Shown here in pieces: positions 38,507 to 49,509 of a DNA stretch of 64,000 nt. Position 1 is the first letter of the stretch. Each line of letters begins with the position of its first letter. Origin of the DNA: Anadara kagoshimensis (taxonomy: Eukaryota; Mollusca; Bivalvia; Arcoida; Arcidae); NCBI GenBank assembly GCA_021292105.1, contig CM037861.1, positions 27,087,110 through 27,151,109 on the forward strand, given 5' to 3'. The notes below the pieces were generated by a model, which worked only from the letters and a program-made list of their open reading frames with translations, searched no databases and was not told the DNA's origin. Made by a program: the position numbers and the translations under genes.

Positions 38507-39330
38507 AAGAAACACAAGGCTTAATGGCTTGATACGTTCACCTGACAAATAATCACTAGCTGAAATGTGCAATTTCCGTGATAAAATTTTTGTATATTGC
38601 ATTTAACAAAAATCATAAAATAATGTCATGGTACAGCATGACTGTGACCTCTGCCCTTGACTTCATTTGAAAGTCCATTCCTGAAACATCAAATCTTGAA
38701 AACCCCAATGACAAAATCTTAACATGTAAAGAAGAAACAAATTTTAAACTTATTTAATCATGAAGGTTATGACTGTGAACTCTGACATATTACTCATGTT
38801 AAAAAAAACTTATACCCCATGTTGAAATATGAGCAAAATAGCTTAAATAGTAGTAAAATTACATATGTCTAAAAATATGTCATGACCTTGTCATTTGACC
38901 TCATTTTGTAGGATTTTCCACAACTGAAAACCGCATGTCATTATCTGTTTAAGTAATCAAGTTATTACAAAACTTAACGCAAGAATCCTTTACCCAAATG
39001 CGGACACATTTTCACAAAATGAACAAACTATACCAACCTAGAGAAGATTAATATGATATCAAATTTTTCTACCTTCACCAGATTAAGTGAAGAGGTTTTT
39101 ATTAGATTTTACACCCTTAGGTGACCTTGACCTTCTTTTGGTACCCGTGGCAACAACACAATAAAATCTAAACTGCACCAACCCATATATACCTTTGAAC
39201 AAGTTTCATTGAAATCTGTCAAGTAGTAATAGAGGAGAAGTCCAAAATAAATGTTAAGAATGCATGCACACACACATGCAAACACAAGCACTATGCCATA
39301 AGCTCACATGACCCTCAGGTTAGCTAATAA
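38507..39330 (+). repeat. AACAAGAGGCCC-class element, degenerate
   Basis: Start decayed to ACACAAGGCTTAATGGCTTG then TTCACCTGACAAATAA. The end is CAAGCACTATGCCATAAGCT then CTCAGGTTAGCTAATAAAA. It contains GGTGACCTTGACCTTCTTTT and a CACACACATGCA run. It separates the two downstream minus-strand exons, i.e. it is intronic to that putative gene. Confidence 0.6.
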
Positions 39331-39626
39331 AAGTGAGTAACATCAAACAGACATTCTCTTAAACAAGTATGTACTCTAAGCATTACTTTTTTCAAAAAAT
39401 CATTATTCTTGTCTTGGATTGAAGAGGCTAGATCTTTTTTTTAATAATAAAAATATCTTCATTCAGTTTTCTTGTCCTTCACTTCAAAACAACCCTTTAA
39501 AATAAAAGACAAGCAACATAATGGGTATTATCAGTTTTTCTGGATCTGTGCCTAATGACTGCATATTCCACATGGACTAAAATTGAAAACTGCAACTGAA
39601 ATATCTATTCAAATTAAATGACTTAC

Positions 39627-39842
39627 CTTTGTACCTTTTACAATGATACCTAACATATTTGGTGTTAATGTTGAAAATGGTGATTCCAAAAGCAATTCTC
39701 CACCATGCTGTCCAAGTAAGCCAGTTTCCAACTGTAAAGCTGAAAATCTACCCTGCTGTTGCTCACAGGAATCTTCTTTACTAGAGGCTCTTGTTGTTCG
39801 TTGTTCAAAATTAGAACAATTATCAACAACTTTTTTCTTCAC
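39627..39842 (-). CDS. unknown gene, internal exon (minus strand)
   Basis: A 216-bp exon of exactly 72 codons. On the minus strand it is preceded by a T-rich tract and TATAG and followed by AAAG|GTAAGT, a near-consensus donor. The frame reads VKKKVVDNCSNFEQRT, then SKEDSCEQQQGRFSALQLE, GLLGQHGGELLLESPFSTL and TPNMLGIIVKGTK. Phase 0 at both ends agrees with the exons at 44787-44829 and 38205-38402. No repeat signature. Composition is ordinary soluble protein with a glycine/leucine segment. The protein family is unknown to me. Confidence 0.5.
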
Positions 39843-40021
39843 CTATAAAAAAAATATTTTCTTTTTACTAGGGATACCTTTCTTCAAAGATTCAACTGAT
39901 GATGGATTGCTTAAAAGTTTTACTTAGTTGCTTGCATCTGAAAATTACCAAGTACACCTTACTCAAATGCAAATTTGTATCATCACAAAAATAAAATTTT
40001 GCAACATTTAATGTTTATATC

Positions 40022-40560
40022 AAAACAAGAGGCCCGATGAGCCTGTATCACTCGCCCAGAAAACATGAGCCTGAAGGCATTCAAAAGATTAAGTTTGGGC
40101 AGTGTTAATTTTTTATCTAACTCTTTTCACCAAATCTTTGACAGAAAAACAAGTTTTGATGTTAAATGGCAACCTATCTATTTTCAATTGACCCATAAAT
40201 AAATCAAAATTAGCTTATTAGTATAGGTTTTTATTTTTGAGAACAGAAGCAATATTAGATATTGGAAATATTGATTGTAGTGTTCCAAAGATTTCCAAAA
40301 AATAGTTTAAAAACACATATAATTTGAATATTATGTGAATAATAACATGTTAAATGGCTATCTATCTAGTTTGTATGTGCTCATAAATAAATCCACATTG
40401 GCCCATTATATGTTTTCAAAGAAAACAGCAATTTTTTTAACAAAGGCATGAATATTGCTACTTTTGCCCTTTGCCAAAACCTCCACCATGAATATTAAAC
40501 TGGTGCAAAAACCGGTGCAGTCTGCAAAAATTGCAGATTAAACTAAATGAGTTAATAATA
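40022..40560 (+). repeat. AACAAGAGGCCC element, 5' part, decayed
   Basis: Starts AACAAGAGGCCCGATGAGCC then TGTATCACTCGCCC. The body has two weak copies of a phrase with TTAAATGGCAACCTATCTAT and TTAAATGGCTATCTATCTAG about 180 bp apart. The right end is not clear. Confidence 0.55.
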
Positions 40561-41490
40561 AGTTCTGAATGTTGCATGCACAAGTGGTAAGGCTGAAACA
40601 TTTACAGAATAAGTAAATGTGTACACGTTTAACAGAAATGAAACAAAGCTTTTTACACGAACAAACGTTTCAGTGTATGTAAAAATGTTCAATCATTATG
40701 TTTGGCATAAACATCTGACAGTTAATATTTTCTGTGTTATAATCAATTTTATATATATATTTGATATAATGCTAAAATTAAGACAAATTGATCATCATAA
40801 AGAATGAAGGTTGGAATAAGAACTTTTAGTCAGCTTTTTATATTACCTGTGCAGCTCATGCATAACTAAATTACTGACAGATCAAGTTCCGATAGGTGAT
40901 CTCAAAGTAAAATTAATCAGAACTCCATTTTATTTCTCAGTTTAATCAATGATTCTCTATGTATTTTATATTGCACTTAATAAAGTGTAGTCCAATATGG
41001 CTGTCAAAGGTTATGTTTAAACAGTTACCTATTTTTGTAAATGTTAACAGGTCAAAATCAGATCTGTATCGTGTACTCGTGTAAACATTTCAGCCTCAAT
41101 AGGTTTGAGATAAAATATTATTAGGGCCCTTATATTGTGTACCAGGATGTCAGTAAAAAGACAGTAAGTATAATCCTCCTGCACCTGGTAAGAAAAAAGA
41201 TTGGTGAAGTGAAAATAAAGCTGATAAACAGAAAGAAATGGAAGATAAGAATGGCATGTTTTTCTGTTCATATAATGGTTACAGATGAGACTGCAGCTGA
41301 TACAAAGAGTTCAACCTGTTTTACAAGAAGCATTCTCCTCAAAATAGTTATAACTCTTTATACTTAAAATAAATATGGCACTGAAATACAAATGCTTTGA
41401 AACCTGAATTGTTGAAATGCAGTTACATGTACATGTAAATAAGAGACAAGATATTTTAAAACAATTAAAAATCATTTTAAATTATAATTA
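40561..41490. other. no gene seen
   Basis: Intronic to the putative minus-strand gene. Open frames of 60-76 codons on both strands overlap each other near 41044-41367 and show no splice support or motif. Confidence 0.45.
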
Positions 41491-41491
41491 T

Positions 41492-41709
41492 AAACAAGAG
41501 GCACATTGGGCCTGATATGCTCACCTGATAAATAAGAGCTTAAAAGACAAATGTAAAATTATTTCATGATAGTTACTATTTCAGGTTAAATTTTGAAAAT
41601 AAGGGTATAAGCTTAACATACTAGGCAAATTTTGGCATTTTTTTTGGTATCTGACTGACTTTTGAACATATTGCCTTTATCATTATATCAAAACGATACA
41701 TGCCTATAC
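41492..41709 (+). repeat. AACAAGAGGCAC element, 5' fragment
   Basis: Starts AACAAGAGGCACATTGGGCC then TGATATGCTCACCTGA. It is cut by the next element after about 215 bp, at TACATGCCTATAC. Confidence 0.65.
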
Positions 41710-41710
41710 A

Positions 41711-42475
41711 AAACAAGAGGCCCATGGGCCTTAACGCTCACCTGAAGATATGTCCAATATTGTTTGCAAAGTGCATTAGACAATATATTAAATACAGAAA
41801 CTTTAAAAGTTTCGCAAGTTAAAAACTCTCACAAAACTTAATCAGAAATAGATCCACTCACTTATTTTATAAGTAGCTTAAAAATATGCATGAAGTAACT
41901 GTAGTGCAATCATTAATCAATTTCAGTATAATTATGCAGCTATGTCCATGGCCTTTGAACACATATGACTTAAAACCACAAATGATTGTCATGTCAATAC
42001 CTACAATATTCTAATATACATGACTATGCATGAAATTAATAGCTTTCAAGATAATTAATATTTTTAGTATTCCTATGTTGATATGACCTTAACCTTTGAA
42101 CATATTACTTTGAACCCTATACCAAAATGATCATCATGTCAATACCTACAATTTTCTATTATATTTGCCTATAGAAAAAAGTAATAGTTTTCTAGACAAT
42201 TAGCAATTTTAAGTCTTCTATTGCAGCTGTGACCTTGACCTTTCAACATATGATCTTTAACCATTCATCAAAATGATTGTCATTTCAATACCTACAATAG
42301 TCTTATATACATGCCTATACAAAAAGTTGATAGTTTTTAAGATAATTAGCAATTTAAGTATTCTTCTGTAGCTGTGACCTTGACCTTTCAATATTTGACC
42401 TTGAACCATATATGAAAACAATTGTTAATGCAATACCTACAATATTCTATGAATCATTCCTATATAAACCAGAGG
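41711..42475 (+). repeat. AACAAGAGGCCC element with TGACCTTGACC units
   Basis: Starts AACAAGAGGCCCATGGGCCT then TAACGCTCACCTGAAG. At least four degraded ~145-bp units follow, the best being CTGTGACCTTGACCTTTCAA near 42230 and 42374, with TACATGCCTATACAAAAAGT. Confidence 0.7.
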
Positions 42476-44616
42476 CTCAGAAGGCTGGGCCTGTATCGCT
42501 CACCTGGGTCAAGTAATCTTATTAAGTGTTCCATACATAGATGTATATATACCCATATTAATACAGCCATGCCAATGGTACTGCACTAGCAGAATCTTGG
42601 TCTGTGTATTACCATATGTGTATTTGAACATAGTTCTTTTCTAATAATATGAAAATGGGTAAATCAAGTGTTTATCTACATTTTCTGTCTTAAATAAAAT
42701 ACTTAAACAGTTATTTAACTGCCCTGTAATAACATAGACAGCCATGATTCTTACCTACAGGAAGTACTTAAAATGGCGGGAACTGGCGGTCTCACTAATT
42801 AGAGCCCAGAAGTGACAAGAAGAGACATGGACAAAAAGCAACAAAAATCATGCAAAAAATTACTAAAACAAATAATTCGAAATTTACAAATTGTTACATT
42901 AAATAATATTATAAAGATGACTTTTAAAAATAATTTGAACACTTTATATGAAATGAAATTAAAAAAGGAATCAATTTAAGAATCATTTTCCCATAGGGCC
43001 TAATGTTAAGTTGTTTTCTGCCCTAGCGGCCATGTTTTTTGGCAGATCAGAAAAATTTCGGCAATCAAAGTAAAGGACCTTCTATACATCATTTCTTTAA
43101 AGTTTGGTTAAATTCGCTTCAGTCATTTCTGAGAAGATAGCCAAAAATTCATTTTTCCCATAGGGTCCAATGTTAAACTATCTTCTGCGCTGGCAGCCAT
43201 GTTTTTTGGCCAATCAGAAAATTTTGGCAATCTATGTAAAGGACCTTCTATACATCATTCCTGTTAAGTTTGGTTCAATTTGCTTCACTAGCTTCAGAGG
43301 AGATAGCATATATATGCTTTTCCCATAGGATCCAATGTTAAACTATCTTCTGCCCTGGCAGCCATGTTTTTTGGCAGATCAGAAAAATTTCGGCAATCAA
43401 AGTAAAGGACCTTCTATACATCATTTCTTTAAAGTTTGGTTAAATTCGCCTCAGTCATTTCTGAGAAGATAGCCAAAAATTTATTTTTCCCATAGGGTCC
43501 AATGTTAAACTATTTTGCATCTGTGACCTTGAATTTACATGCCTATATAGTTTTCAAAATAATTAATTTTGTAGTGGTTTGCACCTGTTATCTCGACCTT
43601 TGAACCAATGAACTTTTTCTATACATCAAAACGATATTTGTATCAATACCTACAACACTAAAATATACATGCCTATACAAAATGTTTATAGTTTTTGAGA
43701 TAATTAACCATTTGGTATAGTTTTGCATCTGTGAACTTGACCTTCCAACCAATGATAATTTTTAAAACATCAAAATGATTGCTGTATAAATACCTAGAAC
43801 ATTCTTATTTACATGCCTATTCAAAAATTTTAAAGATTTCAAGATAATTAACAATTTCAGTATTGTTTTGCATCAGTGACGTTGACCTTTGAACCCATTA
43901 CCTTTTCAATACATAAAAATAATTGTTGTATCAATACCTACAACATTCAAATAAAAATGCCTATACAAAAATTTTATAGTTTTTGAGATAATTAACCATT
44001 TTGGCATTTTGTCATATTTGTGACCTTGACCCGTAAACCCATTACGTTTCTCTATACATCAAAATGATTATTGTATTAATACATGTATATATACTTACAA
44101 CATTCTAATATACATGCCTATACAAAAAGTTGATAGTTTTCCAGAAAATATTAAAAACCTGAGGTTAAAAAACAGTTCATGACCTATACAATTGACTTTG
44201 ACCTCATTTTAAAGATAATAACAAGAAATTGTCACAACTGAAAACCCTGCGTCATTATCTCGTCAAATAGTCAAGTTATAACAATTTGAAGCTTTTTAAC
44301 ATTTTTTTTTTAAAATCAAACGGAAAAAATATGTAACCCATTTTTTGTCCCAATTTTACAAAATTAACAAACTCTAGGCTTATACTCTATAGAAGCCAAA
44401 TATCACATCAGATTTTTCTCCAATCATTGATTTTTTATGATTTTTGCACCCTTTGGTCACCTTGACCTAGTTAAGATAGCCTTGCCATGCACCAACCCAT
44501 ACATACTTCTGACCAAGTTTCTCTCATCTAGTTTAAAAGGAGATGTCTAAAATAGGTGTTAACAATGCACACACGCACACACACACACACACCTTTTGGT
44601 CAGGTGAGCTAAAAAA
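42476..44616 (+). repeat. AACCAGAGGC element, composite
   Basis: Starts AACCAGAGGCTCAGAAGGC then CTGTATCGCTCACCTGGG. It ends CACACACACACC, then TTTTGGTCAGGTGAGCTAAA. Internal modules are a ~166-bp tandem at 42985-43500 and decayed TGACCTTGACC units at 43510-44110. It is followed by the same AAACCCTGCGTCATTATC/GTAACCCATTTTTTG block seen at 32.3 and 32.9 kb. Confidence 0.7.
42985..43500 (+). repeat. three ~166-bp tandem units
   Basis: CCATGTTTTTTGGC recurs at about 43030, 43197 and 43362. Units 1 and 3 are almost identical (GGCAGATCAGAAAAATTTCG, then GGTTAAATTCGC), while unit 2 differs (GGCCAATCAGAAAATTTTGG, then GGTTCAATTTGC). This A-B-A order implies an earlier two-unit period of about 332 bp. 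Confidence 0.85.
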
Positions 44617-44786
44617 GAGGACTTTATGCAAAAGAAGTATTATTAATTTAGGTTTGAATTCATGCTTTTTCCATGCTGAATGTAAATGAACACTGCAAAT
44701 AACAAATCAGAAACCAGAAATCATAGCAGTTAGAACGATAAAATTAGAAGTCGCAGTAAGAATGATAAAATTAGAAGTCTTTTTAC

Positions 44787-44829
44787 CATTACATACATAG
44801 TGTGATAAAATTCCTTTGCATGAGTTTCC
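44787..44829 (-). CDS. unknown gene, small internal exon (minus strand)
   Basis: A 43-bp exon on the minus strand, flanked by a pyrimidine-rich tract ending TTTTCAG and by the donor ATG|GTAAAA. In the open frame it reads ETHAKEFYHTMYVM after one leftover base and ends in phase 0, joining directly to VKKKVVDNC at 39842. It is the most upstream exon of this putative gene that I can support; earlier exons may lie in or beyond the N gap. The small size makes this call weak on its own. Confidence 0.35.
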
Positions 44830-44935
44830 CTGAAAAGAAAATAGCAAGATAATTAAATGAAGATAGTTCAACTATTTTTTTTAATTTATCTGTGAGTATA
44901 TTGCACTCAGATCATGCATCAGCATGACTGTTACA

Positions 44936-45935
44936 NNNNNNNNNNNNNNNNNNNNNNNNNNNNNNNNNNNNNNNNNNNNNNNNNNNNNNNNNNNNNNNNN
45001 NNNNNNNNNNNNNNNNNNNNNNNNNNNNNNNNNNNNNNNNNNNNNNNNNNNNNNNNNNNNNNNNNNNNNNNNNNNNNNNNNNNNNNNNNNNNNNNNNNNN
45101 NNNNNNNNNNNNNNNNNNNNNNNNNNNNNNNNNNNNNNNNNNNNNNNNNNNNNNNNNNNNNNNNNNNNNNNNNNNNNNNNNNNNNNNNNNNNNNNNNNNN
45201 NNNNNNNNNNNNNNNNNNNNNNNNNNNNNNNNNNNNNNNNNNNNNNNNNNNNNNNNNNNNNNNNNNNNNNNNNNNNNNNNNNNNNNNNNNNNNNNNNNNN
45301 NNNNNNNNNNNNNNNNNNNNNNNNNNNNNNNNNNNNNNNNNNNNNNNNNNNNNNNNNNNNNNNNNNNNNNNNNNNNNNNNNNNNNNNNNNNNNNNNNNNN
45401 NNNNNNNNNNNNNNNNNNNNNNNNNNNNNNNNNNNNNNNNNNNNNNNNNNNNNNNNNNNNNNNNNNNNNNNNNNNNNNNNNNNNNNNNNNNNNNNNNNNN
45501 NNNNNNNNNNNNNNNNNNNNNNNNNNNNNNNNNNNNNNNNNNNNNNNNNNNNNNNNNNNNNNNNNNNNNNNNNNNNNNNNNNNNNNNNNNNNNNNNNNNN
45601 NNNNNNNNNNNNNNNNNNNNNNNNNNNNNNNNNNNNNNNNNNNNNNNNNNNNNNNNNNNNNNNNNNNNNNNNNNNNNNNNNNNNNNNNNNNNNNNNNNNN
45701 NNNNNNNNNNNNNNNNNNNNNNNNNNNNNNNNNNNNNNNNNNNNNNNNNNNNNNNNNNNNNNNNNNNNNNNNNNNNNNNNNNNNNNNNNNNNNNNNNNNN
45801 NNNNNNNNNNNNNNNNNNNNNNNNNNNNNNNNNNNNNNNNNNNNNNNNNNNNNNNNNNNNNNNNNNNNNNNNNNNNNNNNNNNNNNNNNNNNNNNNNNNN
45901 NNNNNNNNNNNNNNNNNNNNNNNNNNNNNNNNNNN
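44936..45935. other. assembly gap of 1000 N
   Basis: Exactly 1000 unspecified bases, a round number typical of a placeholder. The long X-only reading frames across it have no meaning. Confidence 0.99.
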
Positions 45936-46119
45936 TATAACATTTTTATTAAAACAATACCTTTTTTCTTAAGATTGAGAAAATTAAGTTCTGAAATAAA
46001 GCAAATGCATTATGACTTGCTTGTAATAGCTAGGCGTCTCATTGCAAAGATTGTGTCTATATCTGAAATTTGAGAGTAAGGACACCACCAGTACATTTAG
46101 TTTTGCTGGTGTATCACCT

Positions 46120-46330
46120 TTTATCCCCCTCTTTTGAAGAAGGGGCGATATTTTAAATCGAGTTTCCGTCTTTCCATATGTCCATCCATCGGTCCCGAAA
46201 TTCTTATCTGCACCAATTCTTCAAACTATGAGAACTAATGACTATTTCACTACATTGTTAAGATGTAGATATCATTAACCTGAGTTGATTTGCTCATTTT
46301 CCGTCACTGTCACAGAACTGGCCACTCAAT
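46120..46330. repeat. mollusc-type dispersed repeat, opening motif CCCCTCTTTTGAAGAAGGGG
   Basis: CCCCTCTTTTGAAGAAGGGG followed by TTTCCGTCTTTCCATATGTC and CATCCATCGGTCCC. Related phrases (AGGGGGTATATAGGAATCAC, then CTGTCTATCTGTC) lie at 55395-55470 and 59768-59830. Family not identified. Confidence 0.4.
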
Positions 46331-46482
46331 CTGCGTTATATAACTACAATCTTTGACGGGCAACCACTATTTCACTCTTAACTTTTTTAATTGTCCTTGT
46401 TATATGATGAAACCCATTCCAAACAATTGTTTCCAGCCAGTTATTTATTGTGTTTAATTAAGAGAATACTGTATTATGAATA

Positions 46483-46795
46483 CCTAATACAGTAGCTCAG
46501 TAGTATGTATGGGAGGTTGTGGTTTGACCCCTGTCCATGTCTGACCAAGACTTGAAAAAAAAGGTAGTGACTGTACTTTTGCCAAGCACTCTGCTTTAGA
46601 AATGAAGTTACAGGTCCTTTTAGAAGAGACCTTAAAACCAATACCCTGTGTCACAGCAGGCATGACATGTTAAAGAACCCTCCCTGCACATTTCCCTAAG
46701 CACACTGCAGGGTAAAATTCTGTCACTTCACCTATAGCTGATGACATCTTGATATAAGTGAAATATTCTTAACTGGGGGTAAAGCCCCATTCATC
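46483..46795 (+). mobile_element. tRNA-derived SINE copy
   Basis: The head CAGTAGCTCAGTAGTATG with GTTGTGGTTTGACCCC resembles A and B box pol III promoters. The body has GACCAAGACTTGAAA, GCCAAGCACTCTGC and CTGTGTCACAGCAGGCATG. The tail is CACTTCACCTATAGCTGATG, ACATCTTGATATAAGTGAAA and ACTGGGGGTAAAGCCCC. Other copies lie at 53743, 56960, 58842, 62405 and, inverted, 62618. Architecture resembles molluscan V-SINE-type families, named here from memory. Confidence 0.75.
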
Positions 46796-46947
46796 AGTCA
46801 ATCATTTTGGCCATAAGTTTGACCTTGTAGAAACTAGCCAAAATAATCCAACTATTAGGATTTTTTTTATAGAATTAGTAATTTTCAGGTAAAAATCTTT
46901 AATAATTGTAACTGTTTCACATACAACAATAATTGTTGTTATTTTAG

Positions 46948-46994
46948 ATTTCAAGAATCGGCTCCAAAGCGTGAAAAAAAGAAAACAAACCATG
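46948..46994 (+). CDS. candidate upstream IQCE exon (tentative)
   Basis: A 47-bp segment bounded by TTATTTTAG and G|GTAAAA. The open frame reads FQESAPKREKKKTNH. Its phase (1-base lead, 1-base tail) fits the next candidate exon at 47482. The basic, lysine-rich peptide is compatible with the N-terminal tail of IQCE but has no diagnostic match, so it may be chance. Confidence 0.2.
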
Positions 46995-47481
46995 GTAAAA
47001 TGGTTTGTTATATTATAATGTGATAAGAATACATTTACTTTAATACACTTTATAAGTGTAGATAATATCTAAACCTGTAATTTTTCGTGGTTTTTAATTT
47101 TGGACCTTTTTTGCAGGTGTAATATCTACAGATTTGCAAAACCAACTAAAAGGTTGAGAACAAATATTATTTTTTATGCATAGTACAATTTTTTTTTGCG
47201 GCAAAATTTCAAACCAAAATTGGTACACTGCAATAAAACCACACTTGTATACTTTGTATTAATAGAATGAGTTATAATGTCTGTATGTACCATCTTTGAA
47301 TATAACCAAAATAGTTATAACATATAGACAGATAGTTGCTTTTAAAGGATGCCATCTGGAATTGTATATAATTATATGTATGCATGTAATTATAAATTAC
47401 TGTATGTTGATTGTTATGGTGTGATAGACAAATTTGTAAATTTTAAATTAAACTTCGTAACCATTAATGTTTTCTTCATAG

Positions 47482-47551
47482 ATCAGAGTAAAAAGAAAGT
47501 TATAAAGCCCAAAGAACAAGAGACCAGGAGCTACTTCTTTCTCTCTTTCTT
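47482..47551 (+). CDS. candidate upstream IQCE exon (tentative)
   Basis: Follows TTTTCTTCATAG and ends at CTT|GTAACA. The frame reads QSKKKVIKPKEQETRSYFF, and its end phase fits the exon at 48223. The hydrophobic end (SYFFLSF) is unusual for this protein, so the donor or the exon may be wrong. Confidence 0.2.
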
Positions 47552-47574
47552 GTAACATTTATGATGGAAAAATC

Positions 47575-47845
47575 AATACAAACATACTGGTCCATGTCCA
47601 AATCACAATCCCAAAGCAAAACACAACATACTGGTCCATGTCCAAATCACAATCCCTAAAGTCAACATAAACATACTGGTCCATGTCCAAATCACAATCC
47701 CAAAGCAAAACACAAACATACTGTCCATGTCCAAATCACAATCCCTAAAGTCAAACATAAACATACTGTCCATGTCCAAATCACATCCCAAAACCAAAGT
47801 GAAAACTTTGAAAATGTCAAACAGAGATGTGAGGCCGGGTGAGTA
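47575..47845 (+). repeat. GTGAGGCCGGG repeat with five tandem head units
   Basis: The first ~40 bp of the family (ACATACTGGTCCATGTCCAA, ATCACAATCCCAAAGC) is repeated about five times, alternating CCCAAAGCAAAACA and CCCTAAAGTCAAACATA. A short GAGATGTGAGGCCGGGTGAG core follows. This tandem growth is not seen in the other copies. Confidence 0.8.
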
Positions 47846-47904
47846 TGTTTTCATTTCTACCACTCATGGTGTTCAACATCTGTCTATTTGTTTAAGTTAT
47901 ATTA

Positions 47905-48010
47905 TCAAGATATACATATTATACCAGTTTTAATTTTACAAAATTAGACGGCCATTTTGGAATACAATTCCTCTCAGTAGTGTTTGAACTAAACTTTGAA
48001 ACCAATTTTT
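47905..48010 (+). repeat. CACTAGACGG repeat copy
   Basis: ATTATACCAGTTTTAATTTT, then ACGGCCATTTTGGAATACAA and TTCCTCTCAGTAGTGTTTGA. It lies just after a GTGAGGCCGGG copy, supporting the idea that both belong to one larger unit. Confidence 0.55.
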
Positions 48011-48222
48011 TCCCCAATTCCAAATTTGAGTACTTGTTGGCTGAGTGAATCTGAGTCTTTGCTTTTTGTACTTTGATAAACTGGCAGTTTTTTCTCTCTT
48101 TTTATTTCTAATTTAATTTTTTTAAATATTATTTTACATTTTTTTGCAATAAATAGGATATTCTTGTTCAGTGTATATTGAAAACATAATTCAGGAAAAA
48201 TTGTTGATTAATTTGTTTTTAG

Positions 48223-48329
48223 TAACTCCCAAATTCTGGAAGGCACAGTTATAGACATCGGTCCAACAGTGCCCCACCAACGAAGTGCCAAGAGATTTGG
48301 TTATCTGCTGTTAAATCTAGACAGACAGA
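48223..48329 (+). CDS. IQCE: IQCE, N-terminal-region exon
   Basis: Exon of a plus-strand gene assigned to IQCE. IQCE is the IQ motif-containing protein that, with EFCAB7, anchors the EVC-EVC2 complex near the base of the primary cilium and supports Hedgehog signalling (known for vertebrates). This exon is bounded by TTTTTAG and AGA|GTGAGT. The phase-compatible frame reads SQILEGTVIDIGPTVPHQR, then SAKRFGYLLLNLDRQ, with its last base joining TG of the next exon. The N-terminal region of this family is poorly conserved, so this exon is supported by splice signals and phase more than by similarity. In another frame it starts TPKFWK, which resembles a TPQKLW stretch of vertebrate IQCE but soon hits a stop. 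A further sequencing indel here is therefore possible. A TTAA-flanked transposon starts 28 bp after the donor. Confidence 0.55.
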
Positions 48330-49194
48330 GTGAGTTAGTAATACTTACAGATATTAAAGGGATACTGAAGTCTGGCGGATTATGACCAAATCGATAGTTA
48401 TAAGTACAATATTATAATAAATTTAAAAAAATAAAAAATTATTCCATTAAGATATATATTTTGCTATTTGAGAATTGCCGAAAATCATCGCTGCAGCTCT
48501 TTTGTGTTGGAGGAGAAGAACACCTGTGACGTCAGTGTGAACAACCTCTCCATGCTATCAAGTGTGGTTACAGTATAGTGTAAAGTTGTTAAAATTATTG
48601 TTTAAGTATGGTTTTGTGTGCGACCGTTGGTTGTAATATAATTAAAAATTATAATAACTTAGAACTTGTCTCTATTTAGACCTATTTTAAATTAATAATG
48701 ACCAATATCGGCAAAATAACACAGGGATCTATGCATCAACTGACCTAAAATTATAATGTTTTTTTTTTTCACGATAAATCGATTAGATCTCAATTTATTA
48801 AAATAGAATTTACATCCCTTTCTCGCATACAGGTAATTAGAGATTAACAGTACCTACAATACCTTTAGATCCTGTTTATTAGACATTCCATCGCCGGTAA
48901 TCAAGAGGTAGATCTACCTACAATATACAACATAGATCTGTAGATTGATAGGTGTTAATAAATTAAGTGATCTAAAGTCTTCATGATATCCCATATTAAA
49001 TGAAAGTGTCCTTTTTTGGAATTTTGGAAAGATGGGTTAAAAATTATTTAAATACTTCAAAAGATTGATGTTCGAACGTATGAATTGATGGATTGACTGA
49101 CTGGCGGTATGAAATTAAATGATTTAAATTAATGAAATATTCCTATTCGTAAATTCAATTTTAAACATAAAAAACTCTATAAAAAAATTAACCC

Positions 49195-49205
49195 CCCCCC
49201 CCCCG
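49195..49205. repeat. C homopolymer
   Basis: Run of C bases inside the TTAA-flanked element, on the border between AT-rich segments. Confidence 0.8.
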
Positions 49206-49509
49206 CTTCTCATGTCATGACCGAAGAAAAAAAGAAGAAAAAAAGTCAGTTTGAATGCTGACGGCGAAAGTCCGCCGAGACCCGTCCTTTTAAAAAAATT
49301 TGTATAATTTACTTTTAAATTAATTTTTAAATCATTCCATCCATATGATAACGTTTTCAATTAGAATTGACTACAAATTTCATGAAAATCGCTGAAAACT
49401 AAATAAAGAATAATATCCACGGTAAATGTTAGTATATTTGTATCATTTACTATGTTATACAGCTGTTTGTGTCACCGTATCATTCATATTTCTGCTACTT
49501 CGTCGGTTT

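Noticed and set aside
39643..39927. 94-codon plus-strand frame
   Set aside because: It lies opposite the minus-strand exon, which has better splice borders and phase agreement.
44912..45972. Three long reading frames of more than 330 codons
   Set aside because: They consist almost entirely of undetermined bases of the assembly gap.
46948..47551. Firm calls of IQCE first exons
   Set aside because: Phase and splice-like borders agree, but the peptides have no diagnostic match and the second ends in a hydrophobic stretch; kept only as low-confidence candidates.
47603..47863. 86-codon minus-strand and 68-codon plus-strand frames
   Set aside because: Both are periodic translations of the 40-bp tandem head units.
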